Assembly: GCF_004362015.1 (NCBI RefSeq)
Contig: NZ_SNWW01000001.1
Span: 186,001 to 250,000 of the forward strand
Origin: Flavobacterium chryseum
Lineage (GTDB): Bacteria; Bacteroidota; Bacteroidia; Flavobacteriales; Flavobacteriaceae
Length of the DNA stretch: 64,000 nucleotides
Direction of reading: 5' to 3'
Of the stretch, positions 52,491 to 60,986 are shown one piece after another. Below the pieces are notes generated by a model. It had not been told where the DNA came from. It saw only the letters and a program-made list of their open reading frames with translations, and searched no databases. The first letter of the stretch is position 1. Each line of letters opens with the position of its first letter. The position numbers and the translations under genes are program-made.

Positions 52491-53054
52491 ATGAAAAAAA
52501 TTATTGTTTTTGCCTCAGGATCAGGAACTAATGCAGAAAACATTATTAAATATTTTGCAGCATCAAAAATTGCAAATGTTGTTTCGGTTTTTACCAATAA
52601 TGCTTCGGCAAAAGTTATCGAAAGAGCCAAAAATCATCAAATTCCGGTCGAAATATTCTCAAAAAACGAACTTTTGGATCGAAATGTCTTACAAAAAATA
52701 CAAGAAATCGACCCGGATCTAATCGTATTGGCTGGTTTCTTATTGAAATTTCCTGAAAACATAATCGAGCAATATCCAAACAAAATAATCAACATTCATC
52801 CTGCACTTTTACCTAATTACGGAGGAAAAGGAATGTATGGAATGCACATACACAGAGCGATAATAAATAATAAGGAAAAAGAAACCGGAATCTCGATTCA
52901 TTATGTAAATGAAAATTACGACGAAGGCGGGATCATATTTCAACAAAATATAGCATTAACTGATGATGATACTCCAGAAACCGTAGCCGAAAAGATTCAC
53001 GAATTAGAACAAAAACATTTTCCGGAAATTATTCAGACTATCTTAGAACAATAA
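52491..53054 (+). CDS. purN: Phosphoribosylglycinamide formyltransferase
   Basis: The start is taken at ATG 52491 (MKKIIVFASGSGTNAENII); an in-frame ATG-like start 99 bases upstream would add a hydrophobic stretch foreign to the family. The 187-residue enzyme transfers a formyl group from 10-formyl-THF to GAR in purine synthesis. Catalytic residues Asn, His and Asp are visible in NIHPALLPNYGG and ENYDEGGIIFQ. It is soluble. It is followed by a repeat spacer and rnhA. Confidence 0.95.
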   Translation: MKKIIVFASGSGTNAENIIKYFAASKIANVVSVFTNNASAKVIERAKNHQIPVEIFSKNELLDRNVLQKIQEIDPDLIVLAGFLLKFPENIIEQYPNKIINIHPALLPNYGGKGMYGMHIHRAIINNKEKETGISIHYVNENYDEGGIIFQQNIALTDDDTPETVAEKIHELEQKHFPEIIQTILEQ

Positions 53055-53059
53055 ATTGT

Positions 53060-53190
53060 TTAGATCGTTAGACTTCTTAGACTTCTCATCTAAATCTCTC
53101 AAGATTTATTTCGATTATTATAAAAATTTAAGAAGTCTAAAATCCAATAATCTAAGAAGTCTAAAATCTAATATCTAAGAAGTCTAAAAA
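53060..53190. repeat. TAAGAAGTCTAAAATC repeat spacer
   Basis: Three direct copies of TCTAAGAAGTCTAAAATC-like units occur at about 53129, 53152 and 53175, facing an inverse TTAGACTTCTTAGACTTC at about 53068. It lies between purN and rnhA and is related in style to the AAGTC spacers of the suf locus. Confidence 0.65.
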
Positions 53191-53192
53191 AA

Positions 53193-53669
53193 ATGAATCA
53201 CGAAGTACATATATATACTGACGGCGCAGCAAAGGGAAATCCGGGAAACGGCGGTTATGGCGTAGTAATGGAATTGGTAGGAACGCCACACAAAAAAGAA
53301 TTTTACGAAGGTTTTCGTCTTACAACCAATAATAGAATGGAGCTTTTAGCTGTAATTGTTGGTTTGGAGAAATTAAAAAACCCGAATATGAAAGTTTTGG
53401 TTATTTCCGATTCTAAATATGTTGTCGATTCTGTTGTAAAAAAATGGGTTTTTGGCTGGGAGAAAAAAGGATATACCGGCAAAAAAAATCCTGATTTATG
53501 GAAACGCTTTTTAATTGTATATCGTAAACATCAAGTCGATTTTAAATGGATTAAAGGACATAACAATCATCCACAAAATGAACGTTGCGATGAACTGGCG
53601 GTTATGGCATCAATGCAACCCAAACTTTCTGTAGATGTTTATTATGAAACCGTAGCTTCTAAAGAATAA
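53193..53669 (+). CDS. rnhA: Ribonuclease HI
   Basis: The 158-residue enzyme removes RNA from RNA-DNA hybrids. The active-site Asp is in IYTDGAAKGNPGNGGYG, Glu in TNNRMELLAVI, Asp in VISDSKYVVDSV and the last Asp in NERCDELA. The HNNHPQNERCD segment contains the conserved His. It is complete and of typical length. A terminator with perfect 10-bp outer arms follows. Confidence 0.96.
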   Translation: MNHEVHIYTDGAAKGNPGNGGYGVVMELVGTPHKKEFYEGFRLTTNNRMELLAVIVGLEKLKNPNMKVLVISDSKYVVDSVVKKWVFGWEKKGYTGKKNPDLWKRFLIVYRKHQVDFKWIKGHNNHPQNERCDELAVMASMQPKLSVDVYYETVASKE

Positions 53670-53673
53670 AAAA

Positions 53674-53711
53674 ATAACGCATCGAAAAAAATGTTTTTCA
53701 ATGCGTTATTC
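53674..53711. terminator. Terminator between rnhA and the DUF6249 gene
   Basis: Stem AATAACGCAT(C)GAAAAA / TTTTTC(A)ATGCGTTATT has a 4-base loop and lies between convergent genes. Confidence 0.8.
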
Positions 53712-53734
53712 GAATTACTAACTTAAAATCTTCC

Positions 53735-54082
53735 TTATTCTTTATCTAAGTCTTTTGCAGTTTTAAATCCTGTCAAAAGCCCAATTCCTGCCATTATAAA
53801 AATGATAGAAGGATAAACTGCATTGTCCTCTAGAGAGGTGTAGGTTGTTATTAATAACGCAAGAAATATTCCCACGCCACAGCCTATTAATAAAAAGGCC
53901 AAATTAACAACAATGATTTTCCAGATTGCAACACCTTTCTCTTTGCCTTGAAAAAAAATACTGGCGTCAATGCCTTTTTCTATAAGTGCCAGGCGCTCCC
54001 TGTTTCTTGTTGAATAAATAAGGTAAACAATCCCGAAGATCATTAGAAAAAAACTCAGTGGTACTAAAATTCCTGCTAACAT
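53735..54082 (-). CDS. DUF6249 domain-containing membrane protein
   Basis: The 115-residue protein has an N-terminal membrane helix (about 4-24), then the family motif TRNRERLALIEKGID, and two further helices (about 52-75 and 88-106). This is the DUF6249 architecture, frequently found next to an ECF sigma factor gene in Bacteroidota. Here the sigma gene is divergent and 250 bases away. Function is unknown; it may modulate the sigma system. Confidence 0.83.
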   Translation of the reverse strand: MLAGILVPLSFFLMIFGIVYLIYSTRNRERLALIEKGIDASIFFQGKEKGVAIWKIIVVNLAFLLIGCGVGIFLALLITTYTSLEDNAVYPSIIFIMAGIGLLTGFKTAKDLDKE

Positions 54083-54331
54083 AATATTTTGTTTTTAATT
54101 GATTGATACTTCATATGACGAGGCTTTTTAAATTCAGGTTACAACTTTTTTAAAATAAATTTTAAATTTTAAATTCAAAAATCCAAAACTTGTTGATTAT
54201 CAGTTAATTTTGAAATCATAATGTCGCAAATTGACAAAGTTCTGTTGTGGCAAATTCAACAATTGAAATTTGGAATTTAAAATTTTTGGAATTTGTGTAA
54301 CCAAAAATTATGTTCTGTCGTCCTATATAAT

Positions 54332-54919
54332 ATGAGTACAATAAGTGATCAACATTATATCGATAAAATCCTGCAGGGCGATACTAATTCGTTTGCCGTG
54401 CTGGTTGATCGTTATAAGGATATGATTTTTACGTTGTCGCTCAAAATGGTTAAAAACCGGGAAGAAGCCGAAGAAGTTTCGCAAGATACATTTATAAAGA
54501 TTTATAATTCCCTCCCAAAATTTAAAGGTGATTCTAAATTCTCAACCTGGATTTACAAAATCGCTTATAATACTTGTCTGGACCGGTTAAAGAAAAACAA
54601 AAAAGAAGATTTGAATATTTCAATTGATGAATTTTCGGCACATTTAATCAAAACAATGGACAATGCATTGAGTGCTTTGGAAGATAAAGAACGAAAACAA
54701 ACCATTCAAAAATGTTTAAATTTATTACCCAGTGACGAAAATTTCCTTTTAACTTTATTTTATTTTGAAGATCAGAATTTAGAGGAAATTGGAAAAATCA
54801 TGAACATTTCGGCAAATAATGCGAAAGTAAAATTATTTAGAAGCAGGCAGAAATTAGCCTTAATTTTGAGAAAGCAGTTAGAACCAGAAATAATAGAATG
54901 CTATGAAAGAGAACGATAA
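54332..54919 (+). CDS. RNA polymerase sigma factor, ECF (sigma-70 family)
   Basis: The start is taken at ATG 54332 (MSTISDQHYIDK); a TTG 39 bases upstream is less likely. The 195-residue protein has region 2 (about 20-85: FAVLVDRYKDMIFTLSLKMV, EAEEVSQDTFIKIYNSLPKF, STWIYKIAYNTCLDRLKKNK) and region 4 (about 125-180: LLTLFYFEDQNLEEIGKIMN, ANNAKVKLFRSRQKL). It overlaps the next gene by 17 bases. A membrane partner that may act as anti-sigma is encoded there. Confidence 0.93.
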   Translation: MSTISDQHYIDKILQGDTNSFAVLVDRYKDMIFTLSLKMVKNREEAEEVSQDTFIKIYNSLPKFKGDSKFSTWIYKIAYNTCLDRLKKNKKEDLNISIDEFSAHLIKTMDNALSALEDKERKQTIQKCLNLLPSDENFLLTLFYFEDQNLEEIGKIMNISANNAKVKLFRSRQKLALILRKQLEPEIIECYERER

Positions 54920-55316
54920 AAATATAGAGCAACTTATTGATAAAATGATGGCTGAAGAAAAACTGCAGTCACCATCGATAGATTTTACTTCAAAAATAAT
55001 GGCTCAGGTTCTTATTTTAGAGGAGAAAAAACGTAAAACATATAAACCTTTAATTTCTAAACCGGTCTGGATTTTCCTAGGATTGGCTTTAGCTGCTATA
55101 GTAATTTATGCATCTCTTTTCTCAGTATCAGAAAACAATTTCAAAATCGACGAAATAGGAAAATTATATTCTGATAAAATTTCAACCGCTTTTTCAGGAA
55201 TTCATTTTTCTAAAAACATCTTATATGCTGTTTTGATCGTTCCTTTTATGGTTTTAGTTCAGATAGGCGTTTTGAAAAATTATTTTGATAAGAGGTACGA
55301 GTTGTCGAGATCTTAA
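54903..55316 (+). CDS. Membrane protein partner of the ECF sigma factor (possible anti-sigma)
   Basis: The 137-residue protein has a soluble N-terminal third (about 1-45, ENDKNIEQLIDKMMAEEKLQ) and two membrane helices at about 50-68 and 100-122. The 17-base overlap with the sigma gene indicates translational coupling. The layout of a short cytoplasmic N-terminal domain followed by a membrane span is that of small anti-sigma factors, but no recognised ZAS zinc motif (HxxxCxxC) is visible. The role is inferred from position. Confidence 0.75.
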   Translation: MKENDKNIEQLIDKMMAEEKLQSPSIDFTSKIMAQVLILEEKKRKTYKPLISKPVWIFLGLALAAIVIYASLFSVSENNFKIDEIGKLYSDKISTAFSGIHFSKNILYAVLIVPFMVLVQIGVLKNYFDKRYELSRS

Positions 55317-55368
55317 ACTAACAAAAGCGGTAATGACACATACGCATGATTTGATTAATTTTAAAAAA

Positions 55369-56289
55369 ATGAAAAATAAACGGGCAATTTTTAAAAGCAT
55401 TCTAAGAGCAAGAAAAATATCCCCGTATTCTCTCTTAATGTTGTTGTTTTTTGTCATTAGTTACGTATCAGCAATTCCACCAAACTTTACTAGTAAGGAA
55501 ATAAAATTTATTAGTGAAGAAGTTTCACTCACCGGAACTGTTTTTACACCAAAAAAGATACAGGCAGCCGTTGTGCTTGTTCATGGATCTGGAAAAGAAA
55601 AAAGAATGATAAACTTTGCTACAATCCTAGCCAACAATGGTATTGCAGTTTTAACGTATGATAAACGTGGAGTCGGAGAATCAGCTGGTGTATATGCCGG
55701 TCCTGAAGTAGGAACTAACAATGTTGATTTCTCAAATCTAAATCTTTTGTCTTTAGATGCGAGTGCTGCTATAAATACTTTATCTAAATATTTATCAAAT
55801 GATCAAATACCACTAGGTTTAATGGGCGCTAGTCAAGCTGGATGGATAATTCCATTGGCTGCGGAGAAAAATAAGAAAGTCAAATTTATGACAATATTTA
55901 GCGGAGCTTTGATAACAGTTAAAGAACAATTGAGATTCCAATTTTACACAGATGGAGATCGAAATTTTTGGGATACGCACTCAGAAGAAGATGCAAGAAA
56001 ACATGTATTCAATGACGCAGATAGATATGAGTTTATTGACACTGATCCAAAAGATGTTCTTGCTAGATTATCAATTTCTGGACTATGGATTTTTGGAGGC
56101 AAAGATATTCAAGTACCTGTGAATCTATCAATCGAATATCTTAATAAAGTTAAATCCAAAGGAAAACATTATGAATATAAATTGTTTCCAAACTTGGGCC
56201 ACAATACATCATTTTCAGACTCTGATGAGCCTATGAAATATGCAATCAATTGGGTTAAAAACATAGATAAAGTAAAGAATCATAAGTAA
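55369..56289 (+). CDS. Alpha/beta hydrolase, secreted
   Basis: The start is taken at ATG 55369 (MKNKRAIFKS); another ATG at 55333 is possible. The 306-residue protein has an N-terminal signal or anchor (about 14-34, SLLMLLFFVISYVSA). The alpha/beta hydrolase core contains VLVHGSGKEKR (oxyanion loop), TYDKRGVGES, and the nucleophile elbow GASQAGW with Ser. The acid is probably Asp in FGGKDIQVP and the His is in FPNLGHNTSF. It is similar to dienelactone hydrolase/esterase-type proteins. The substrate is unknown. Confidence 0.88.
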   Translation: MKNKRAIFKSILRARKISPYSLLMLLFFVISYVSAIPPNFTSKEIKFISEEVSLTGTVFTPKKIQAAVVLVHGSGKEKRMINFATILANNGIAVLTYDKRGVGESAGVYAGPEVGTNNVDFSNLNLLSLDASAAINTLSKYLSNDQIPLGLMGASQAGWIIPLAAEKNKKVKFMTIFSGALITVKEQLRFQFYTDGDRNFWDTHSEEDARKHVFNDADRYEFIDTDPKDVLARLSISGLWIFGGKDIQVPVNLSIEYLNKVKSKGKHYEYKLFPNLGHNTSFSDSDEPMKYAINWVKNIDKVKNHK

Positions 56290-56348
56290 AAAAAGAGCCC
56301 CATCGCTAACAGCTACTAACGGATTTGAAAAATTGGGTTAGTAGCGAA

Positions 56349-56390
56349 TGTATCTTCAAATTATTTCCAAAACTTTGAAGATACTTTTAA
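56349..56390 (+). terminator. Terminator after the alpha/beta hydrolase gene
   Basis: Stem GTATCTTCAAA / TTTGAAGATAC has a 12-base loop and a following TTTTAATT. Confidence 0.7.
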
Positions 56391-56591
56391 TTAAATTGCT
56401 TTTGAAAAACCTCTTTTGTTAGAAAACTTAAATAAAATCTTTAAAGCATTTTTCAAAAATTATATTGCTTTTTAAATCCAAAAATCATATTTTAAGCTCT
56501 TCAATCTGTCAAATATAATTCCCTCATATACAATACTTTTAGCTCCGCAAACGATATTGTTTTTTTATGAAAATTTTGAGAACCTAAACCG

Positions 56592-56622
56592 TTGCAATAT
56601 TGTAACTTATGGAGTATCTTTG
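56592..56622 (+). promoter_or_regulatory. Promoter of the PfkB kinase gene
   Basis: TTG at 56592-56594, a 20-base spacer and TATCTTTG at 56615-56622 form a complete Bacteroidota promoter; the ATG follows 23 bases later. Confidence 0.75.
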
Positions 56623-56645
56623 CACCCTAATTCGAAATTCATAAA

Positions 56646-57569
56646 ATGAATAAATTATTGATTGTTGGAACGGTTGCTTTCGACGCGATCGAAACTCCTT
56701 TCGGAAAAACAGATAAAATATTAGGTGGTGCTGCAACGTACATTGGTTTATCAGCATCATTTTTCAACTTACAATCGGCCATTGTTTCTGTAGTTGGCGA
56801 CGATTTTCCTCAAGAACATTTAGATCTTTTAACTTCAAAAAATATTGATATTTCTGGTATCGAAATTGTAAAAGGCGGTAAAACGTTTTTTTGGAGCGGT
56901 TTATACCATAATGATTTAAACTCAAGAGATACTTTAGTTACAGAATTAAATGTTTTGGCTGATTTTCAACCAAAAGTTCCTCAAAATTTTAAAGATGCTG
57001 ATATCGTGATGTTAGGAAACTTACATCCTTTAGTACAAAGCAGTGTTTTAGATCAATTAGAGAAAAAACCAAAATTGATTGTTTTAGACACAATGAACTT
57101 TTGGATGGATTGTGCTCTTCCGGAATTACTAGACGTTATTAAACGTGTAGACGTTATAACTGTTAATGATGAAGAAGCAAGACAACTTTCAGGAGAATAT
57201 TCATTAGTAAGAGCTGCTGCCAAAATCCAGGACATGGGACCAAAATATGTGGTGATCAAAAAAGGAGAACACGGCGCACTTTTATTCCATAACAGAGAAG
57301 TATTCTTTGCACCGGCTTTACCATTAGAAGATGTTTTTGACCCAACAGGAGCCGGAGACACTTTTGCAGGTGGTTTTTCCGGATTCATTGCACAAAGTGA
57401 AAACATTTCGTTTGGAAACATGAAAAACGCAATTATCTACGGTTCGAATTTAGCTTCATTTTGTGTGGAGAAATTTGGAACCGAAAGGATGGAAACATTA
57501 AGCAAAGCAGAAGTAGCGATTCGATTACAACAATTTAAATCGTTAACTCAGTTCGACATAGAAATATAA
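56646..57569 (+). CDS. PfkB family carbohydrate/nucleoside kinase
   Basis: The 307-residue protein has the N-terminal glycine-rich GGAATYIGLSAS, where the sugar binds, and C-terminal DPTGAGDTFAGGFSG (about 237-251), with catalytic Asp and the anion hole. The sequence is closest in style to the ribokinase/adenosine kinase branch rather than to 1-phosphofructokinase; I cannot assign the substrate. It is a single gene with its own promoter and terminator. Confidence 0.9.
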   Translation: MNKLLIVGTVAFDAIETPFGKTDKILGGAATYIGLSASFFNLQSAIVSVVGDDFPQEHLDLLTSKNIDISGIEIVKGGKTFFWSGLYHNDLNSRDTLVTELNVLADFQPKVPQNFKDADIVMLGNLHPLVQSSVLDQLEKKPKLIVLDTMNFWMDCALPELLDVIKRVDVITVNDEEARQLSGEYSLVRAAAKIQDMGPKYVVIKKGEHGALLFHNREVFFAPALPLEDVFDPTGAGDTFAGGFSGFIAQSENISFGNMKNAIIYGSNLASFCVEKFGTERMETLSKAEVAIRLQQFKSLTQFDIEI

Positions 57570-57575
57570 TGCCCG

Positions 57576-57606
57576 AAAGCCTCGATAACACGGGGCTTTT
57601 TTTATT
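57576..57606 (+). terminator. Terminator of the PfkB kinase gene
   Basis: Stem AAGCCTCG / CGGGGCTT with a 6-base loop and one wobble is followed by seven Ts. Confidence 0.82.
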
Positions 57607-57651
57607 ACGTTAATACACACAACTTACAACAACACAAAAATACAAAACACA

Positions 57652-59550
57652 ATGAGCGACGCTTTAAAACACGAATGTGGTATAGCCCTGGTTAGACTTC
57701 TTAAACCGCTTGAATATTACAAAGAAAAATACGGAACTGCTTTTTACGGAATACAAAAAATGTATCTGATGATGGAAAAGCAACACAACCGTGGTCAGGA
57801 TGGCGCAGGTTTTGCCAGCATCAAACTTGATGTAGAACCTGGACAACGCTACATTAGCAGAGTCCGTTCGAACCACGCACAACCTATTCAGGATGTTTTT
57901 GCACAAATCAATGATCGTATCAATGAAGAAATGACTGCAAATCCTGAATATGCAAATGATGTCGCAAAACAAAAAGCTAACATACCTTATATAGGAGAAT
58001 TATTTTTAGGACACGTTCGTTACGGAACTTTCGGAAAAAACAGCATCGAAAGTGTACATCCTTTTTTACGTCAGAGTAACTGGATGCACCGTAATTTAAT
58101 TTTGGCCGGAAACTTTAATATGACAAATGTTAAAGAACTTTTTGAAAATCTTGTTGAGCTTGGACAACATCCAAAAGAAATGGCGGATACGGTAACAGTA
58201 ATGGAAAAAATTGGTCACTTTTTGGATAAAGAAGTAATGCAGCTTTACCAGGATTGCAAAGCTGAAGGTTATTCTAAAAGAGAAGCTTCTCCTATTATTG
58301 CAGACCGATTGGATATTGCAAAAATATTAGCCCGTTCTGCAAAAAATTTAGATGGAGGTTATGCAATGGCCGGATTATTAGGTCATGGTGATGCTTTTGT
58401 TTTTAGAGATCCAGCCGGAATTCGTCCAGCCTATTATTATCAGGATGATGAAGTAGTTGTTGTAGCTTCTGAACGTCCGGTTATTCAAACTGTATTTAAT
58501 GTACCTTTTGAAAGTGTTCAGGAAATCGATCCCGGAAATGCATTAATCATCAAGAAAAACGGAAAAGTTTCTATGGAACAAATCTTAGAGCCAACCGTAA
58601 AAAAAGCTTGTTCATTTGAAAGAATTTATTTCTCAAGAGGAAGTGATGCTGAAATTTACCAGGAACGTAAAAACTTAGGAAAACTAATTTTGCCTGCCGT
58701 TCTTGAATCTATTGACAGCGATACAGACAATACTGTTTTCTCTTACATACCAAATACTGCCGAAACTTCATTTTACGGTTTAGTTGAAGCAGCTCAGGAT
58801 TTCCTGAATCAAAGAAAAAACAATTATATATTAGCCAACAGAAATACACTTACTGCAGAAACATTACAGGAATTACTAGCTGTAAAAATTCGTACAGAGA
58901 AAGTTGCTATTAAAGATGCTAAACTTAGAACCTTTATTACCGAAGACAGCAGCCGTGACGATTTAGTTGCTCACGTTTATGATGTAACTTACGGAGTAAT
59001 TAAGCCAACTGATAATTTGGTTATTATTGACGATAGTATTGTTCGTGGTACAACATTAAAAATGAGTATCATAAAAATGATGGATCGTTTAAATCCAAAA
59101 CGTATCGTAATTGTTTCTTCTGCTCCTCAAATTCGTTATCCTGATTGTTACGGAATCGATATGGCGAAACTGGAAGGACTTGTTGCTTTTAGAGCAGCTC
59201 TTGCTTTATTAAAAGAAAGAAACTTATATCATATTGTTGATGAAGTTTATGCTAAATGTAAAGCTCAGGAAAATTATGTTGATACAGATGTTGTAAACTA
59301 CGTAACTGCAATTTACGATCAATTTACTCCGGAAGAAATTTCAGCTAAAATTGCCGAAATGTTAAGTTCTCCGGAAATTAATGCAGAAGTGAAGATTATC
59401 TTTCAAAAAGTAGAAGATTTACATATTGCTTGTCCTAAAAATCTTGGTGACTGGTATTTTACAGGTGACTATCCTACACCAGGCGGAAATCGTGTTGTAA
59501 ACAGAGCATTCATGAATTTCTATGAAGGAAAAGATGCAAGGGCATATTAA
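57652..59550 (+). CDS. purF: Amidophosphoribosyltransferase, long form
   Basis: The 632-residue protein has an N-terminal class II glutamine amidotransferase domain: Cys9 in HECGIALVRLL, then QHNRGQDGAGF and LGHVRYGTFG. The C-terminal phosphoribosyltransferase domain contains VIIDDSIVRGTTLK (about 463-476) and the downstream PPi loop region RIVIVSSAPQIRYPDCYGID. Canonical PurF is about 450-520 residues; the extra 100 or more residues lie within the GATase domain (about 60-110, 170-215) and at the C terminus (about 535-632). The form with these insertions is known in Bacteroidota. It catalyses PRPP and glutamine to phosphoribosylamine or a related reaction; the exact reaction of this variant is inferred. 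Confidence 0.88.
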   Translation: MSDALKHECGIALVRLLKPLEYYKEKYGTAFYGIQKMYLMMEKQHNRGQDGAGFASIKLDVEPGQRYISRVRSNHAQPIQDVFAQINDRINEEMTANPEYANDVAKQKANIPYIGELFLGHVRYGTFGKNSIESVHPFLRQSNWMHRNLILAGNFNMTNVKELFENLVELGQHPKEMADTVTVMEKIGHFLDKEVMQLYQDCKAEGYSKREASPIIADRLDIAKILARSAKNLDGGYAMAGLLGHGDAFVFRDPAGIRPAYYYQDDEVVVVASERPVIQTVFNVPFESVQEIDPGNALIIKKNGKVSMEQILEPTVKKACSFERIYFSRGSDAEIYQERKNLGKLILPAVLESIDSDTDNTVFSYIPNTAETSFYGLVEAAQDFLNQRKNNYILANRNTLTAETLQELLAVKIRTEKVAIKDAKLRTFITEDSSRDDLVAHVYDVTYGVIKPTDNLVIIDDSIVRGTTLKMSIIKMMDRLNPKRIVIVSSAPQIRYPDCYGIDMAKLEGLVAFRAALALLKERNLYHIVDEVYAKCKAQENYVDTDVVNYVTAIYDQFTPEEISAKIAEMLSSPEINAEVKIIFQKVEDLHIACPKNLGDWYFTGDYPTPGGNRVVNRAFMNFYEGKDARAY

Positions 59551-59623
59551 AAAAATGCTAACAAAAGGTTAAATAGTGCAGTTAATCGGTTTTTTTTGCC
59601 GTTCGTCTTATATGTTTGGCAAA

Positions 59624-59721
59624 ATCGAATAGCTACGATACTTTTGGATCACCATAACATTAGTAGGTTAAGTTTATGGTAGATTTGGGGCAAAAAGGGT
59701 GGAAGAAATTCCACCTTTTTT
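59624..59721 (+). ncRNA. Small-RNA-like unit 1 of a tandem triplet
   Basis: A TATGTTTG -7 box (59611-59618) precedes a body with hairpin CCATAA...TTATGG and the conserved core TTAGTAGGTTAAG. A further conserved TAGATTTGGGGCAAAAAGG leads into a terminator stem GGTGGAA/TTCCACC followed by six Ts (59698-59721). There is no ORF. The upstream part differs from copies 2 and 3. Confidence 0.6.
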
Positions 59722-59788
59722 ATTGGAATAAAGTCAAGGATTATTTCAAAGTAAGAAATTACGCATTTCGTCGAATATATTTGCAGTT

Positions 59789-59906
59789 TGTCTAGAATAT
59801 TTGGCGGTAAGATATAACTATCATAGCTTTACTATACCATAACATTAGTAGGTTAAGTATATGGTAGATTTGGGGCAAAAAGGGTGGAAGAAATTCCACC
59901 TTTTTT
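59789..59906 (+). ncRNA. Small-RNA-like unit 2 of a tandem triplet
   Basis: It has a TATATTTG -7 box at 59776-59783, hairpin CCATA...TATGG enclosing TTAGTAGGTTAAG, conserved TAGATTTGGGGCAAAAAGG, and a terminator stem with six Ts at 59883-59906. The promoter-distal body is almost identical to that of copy 1. Confidence 0.65.
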
Positions 59907-59972
59907 ATTGGAATAAAGTCAAAAACAGGTCAAAGTAAGAAATTACGTATTTCATCGAATATATTTGCACTT

Positions 59973-60090
59973 AATCTAAAATATTTGGGAAAACAATTTA
60001 TCTATCATAGATTTACTAAACCATTACATTAGTAGGTTAAGTACATGGTAGATTTGGGGCAAAAAGGGTGGAAGAAATTCCGCCTTTTTT
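59973..60090 (+). ncRNA. Small-RNA-like unit 3 of a tandem triplet
   Basis: It has a TATATTTG -7 box at 59960-59967, the same core motif, hairpin ends CCAT...ATGG, and terminator GGTGGAA/TTCCGCC with a G-T wobble and six Ts (60067-60090). The upstream flank (AGTAAGAAATTACGTATTTC) is conserved with copy 2. Confidence 0.65.
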
Positions 60091-60177
60091 ATTTTTTAAA
60101 AAGTGTGTACAGAAAAAAGAATCCAGAGAATTGAATTACATTTAAAGATAACACAAAAAGGAAAAATATTATAAATA

Positions 60178-60216
60178 AAAAAGACGGATAACTTTAGGTC
60201 ATCCGTCTTTTCTTTT
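60178..60216. terminator. Bidirectional terminator next to sodA
   Basis: Stem AAAAGACGGAT / ATCCGTCTTTT with a 12-base loop is flanked by A and T runs; it lies 20 bases beyond the sodA stop. Confidence 0.85.
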
Positions 60217-60236
60217 GTTCTTTATTCTATTTTATC

Positions 60237-60848
60237 TTATTTATCTAAAGCGTATCTTCTTGCAACTTCTGTCCAGTTGATTACATTAAAGAAAGCTTCA
60301 ATATAATCCGGTCTTCTGTTTTGGTAGTTTAAATAGTAAGCATGCTCCCAGACATCCATTCCTAAGATTGGAGTTCCACCATTACCCGCAACTTCTGGCA
60401 TTAATGGATTATCCTGATTTGGAGTACCTACAACTTCTAGTTTACCGCCTTTTTGTACTGTTAACCAAGCCCATCCTGAACCGAATTGTGTTGCACCAGC
60501 TTTAGCAAATTTTGCTTTAAACTCTTCAAAAGTTCCAAAAGAAGACTCAATTGCAGTTAACAAATCACCTGTTGGTAATCCGCCACCGTCTGGGCTCATT
60601 ACAGTCCAAAATAAATTGTGGTTGTAAAAACCTCCACCGTTGTTACGAACTGCACCGTTAGATTTATCTAAGTTTATTAAGATGTTTTCGATTGTTTTTC
60701 CCTCTAAATCTGTTCCTGCAATTGCAGCATTAAGATTTGTTGTGTAGGCATTATGATGTTTTGAATGGTGAATTTCCATTGTACGTGCATCAATATGTGG
60801 TTCTAATGCATCATATGCATAAGGTAATTGTGGTAATTCAAAAGCCAT
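60237..60848 (-). CDS. sodA: Superoxide dismutase (Mn/Fe)
   Basis: The 203-residue cytoplasmic enzyme has metal ligands His27 in MEIHHSKHH, His in [11 protein letters not shown] (about 77), and Asp and His in [20 protein letters not shown] (about 163 and 167). Residues GGSGWAW-like ([11 protein letters not shown]) and the C-terminal pattern fit both Mn and Fe forms; metal preference cannot be assigned. A TAAATTTG box (60884-60891 on the minus strand) lies 35 bases upstream. Confidence 0.95.
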   Translation of the reverse strand: MAFELPQLPYAYDALEPHIDARTMEIHHSKHHNAYTTNLNAAIAGTDLEGKTIENILINLDKSNGAVRNNGGGFYNHNLFWTVMSPDGGGLPTGDLLTAIESSFGTFEEFKAKFAKAGATQFGSGWAWLTVQKGGKLEVVGTPNQDNPLMPEVAGNGGTPILGMDVWEHAYYLNYQNRRPDYIEAFFNVINWTEVARRYALDK

Positions 60849-60883
60849 GATATTATGATTTTATGGTTTATAATAATTTATCC

Positions 60884-60891
60884 CAAATTTA
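60884..60891 (-). promoter_or_regulatory. -7 promoter element of sodA
   Basis: TAAATTTG on the minus strand matches TAnnTTTG. Confidence 0.45.
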
Positions 60892-60986
60892 AACATTTAA
60901 CTTTGGAATAGAAAATACTATTTCGTTATAATTGAATTTAATTAATTGATAATTTAATTTTTAAAGACTTAAATACTTGCAAATCT

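Larger units (their letters stand above)
56290..56645. other. Intergenic region between the hydrolase and PfkB kinase genes
   Basis: The region contains an inverted repeat GCTACTAAC / GTTAGTAGC (about 56310-56345), a terminator hairpin at 56349-56390 and the PfkB promoter at 56592-56622. No gene is supportable. Confidence 0.6.
59652..60096 (+). repeat. Three tandem repeats of about 185 bases downstream of purF
   Basis: Copies start with CCAT(A/T)ACATTAGTAGG at 59652, 59837 and 60021, giving periods of 185 and 184 bases. The third is truncated after the terminator. Hairpin bases co-vary and the terminator of copy 3 has a TG pair in place of a TA pair. The arrangement repeats promoter, body and terminator as a unit. 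Confidence 0.85.

Noticed and set aside
59652..60096. Possible CRISPR array
   Set aside because: The units are about 185 bases with near-identical content and terminators, with no short repeat-spacer alternation and no cas gene nearby.
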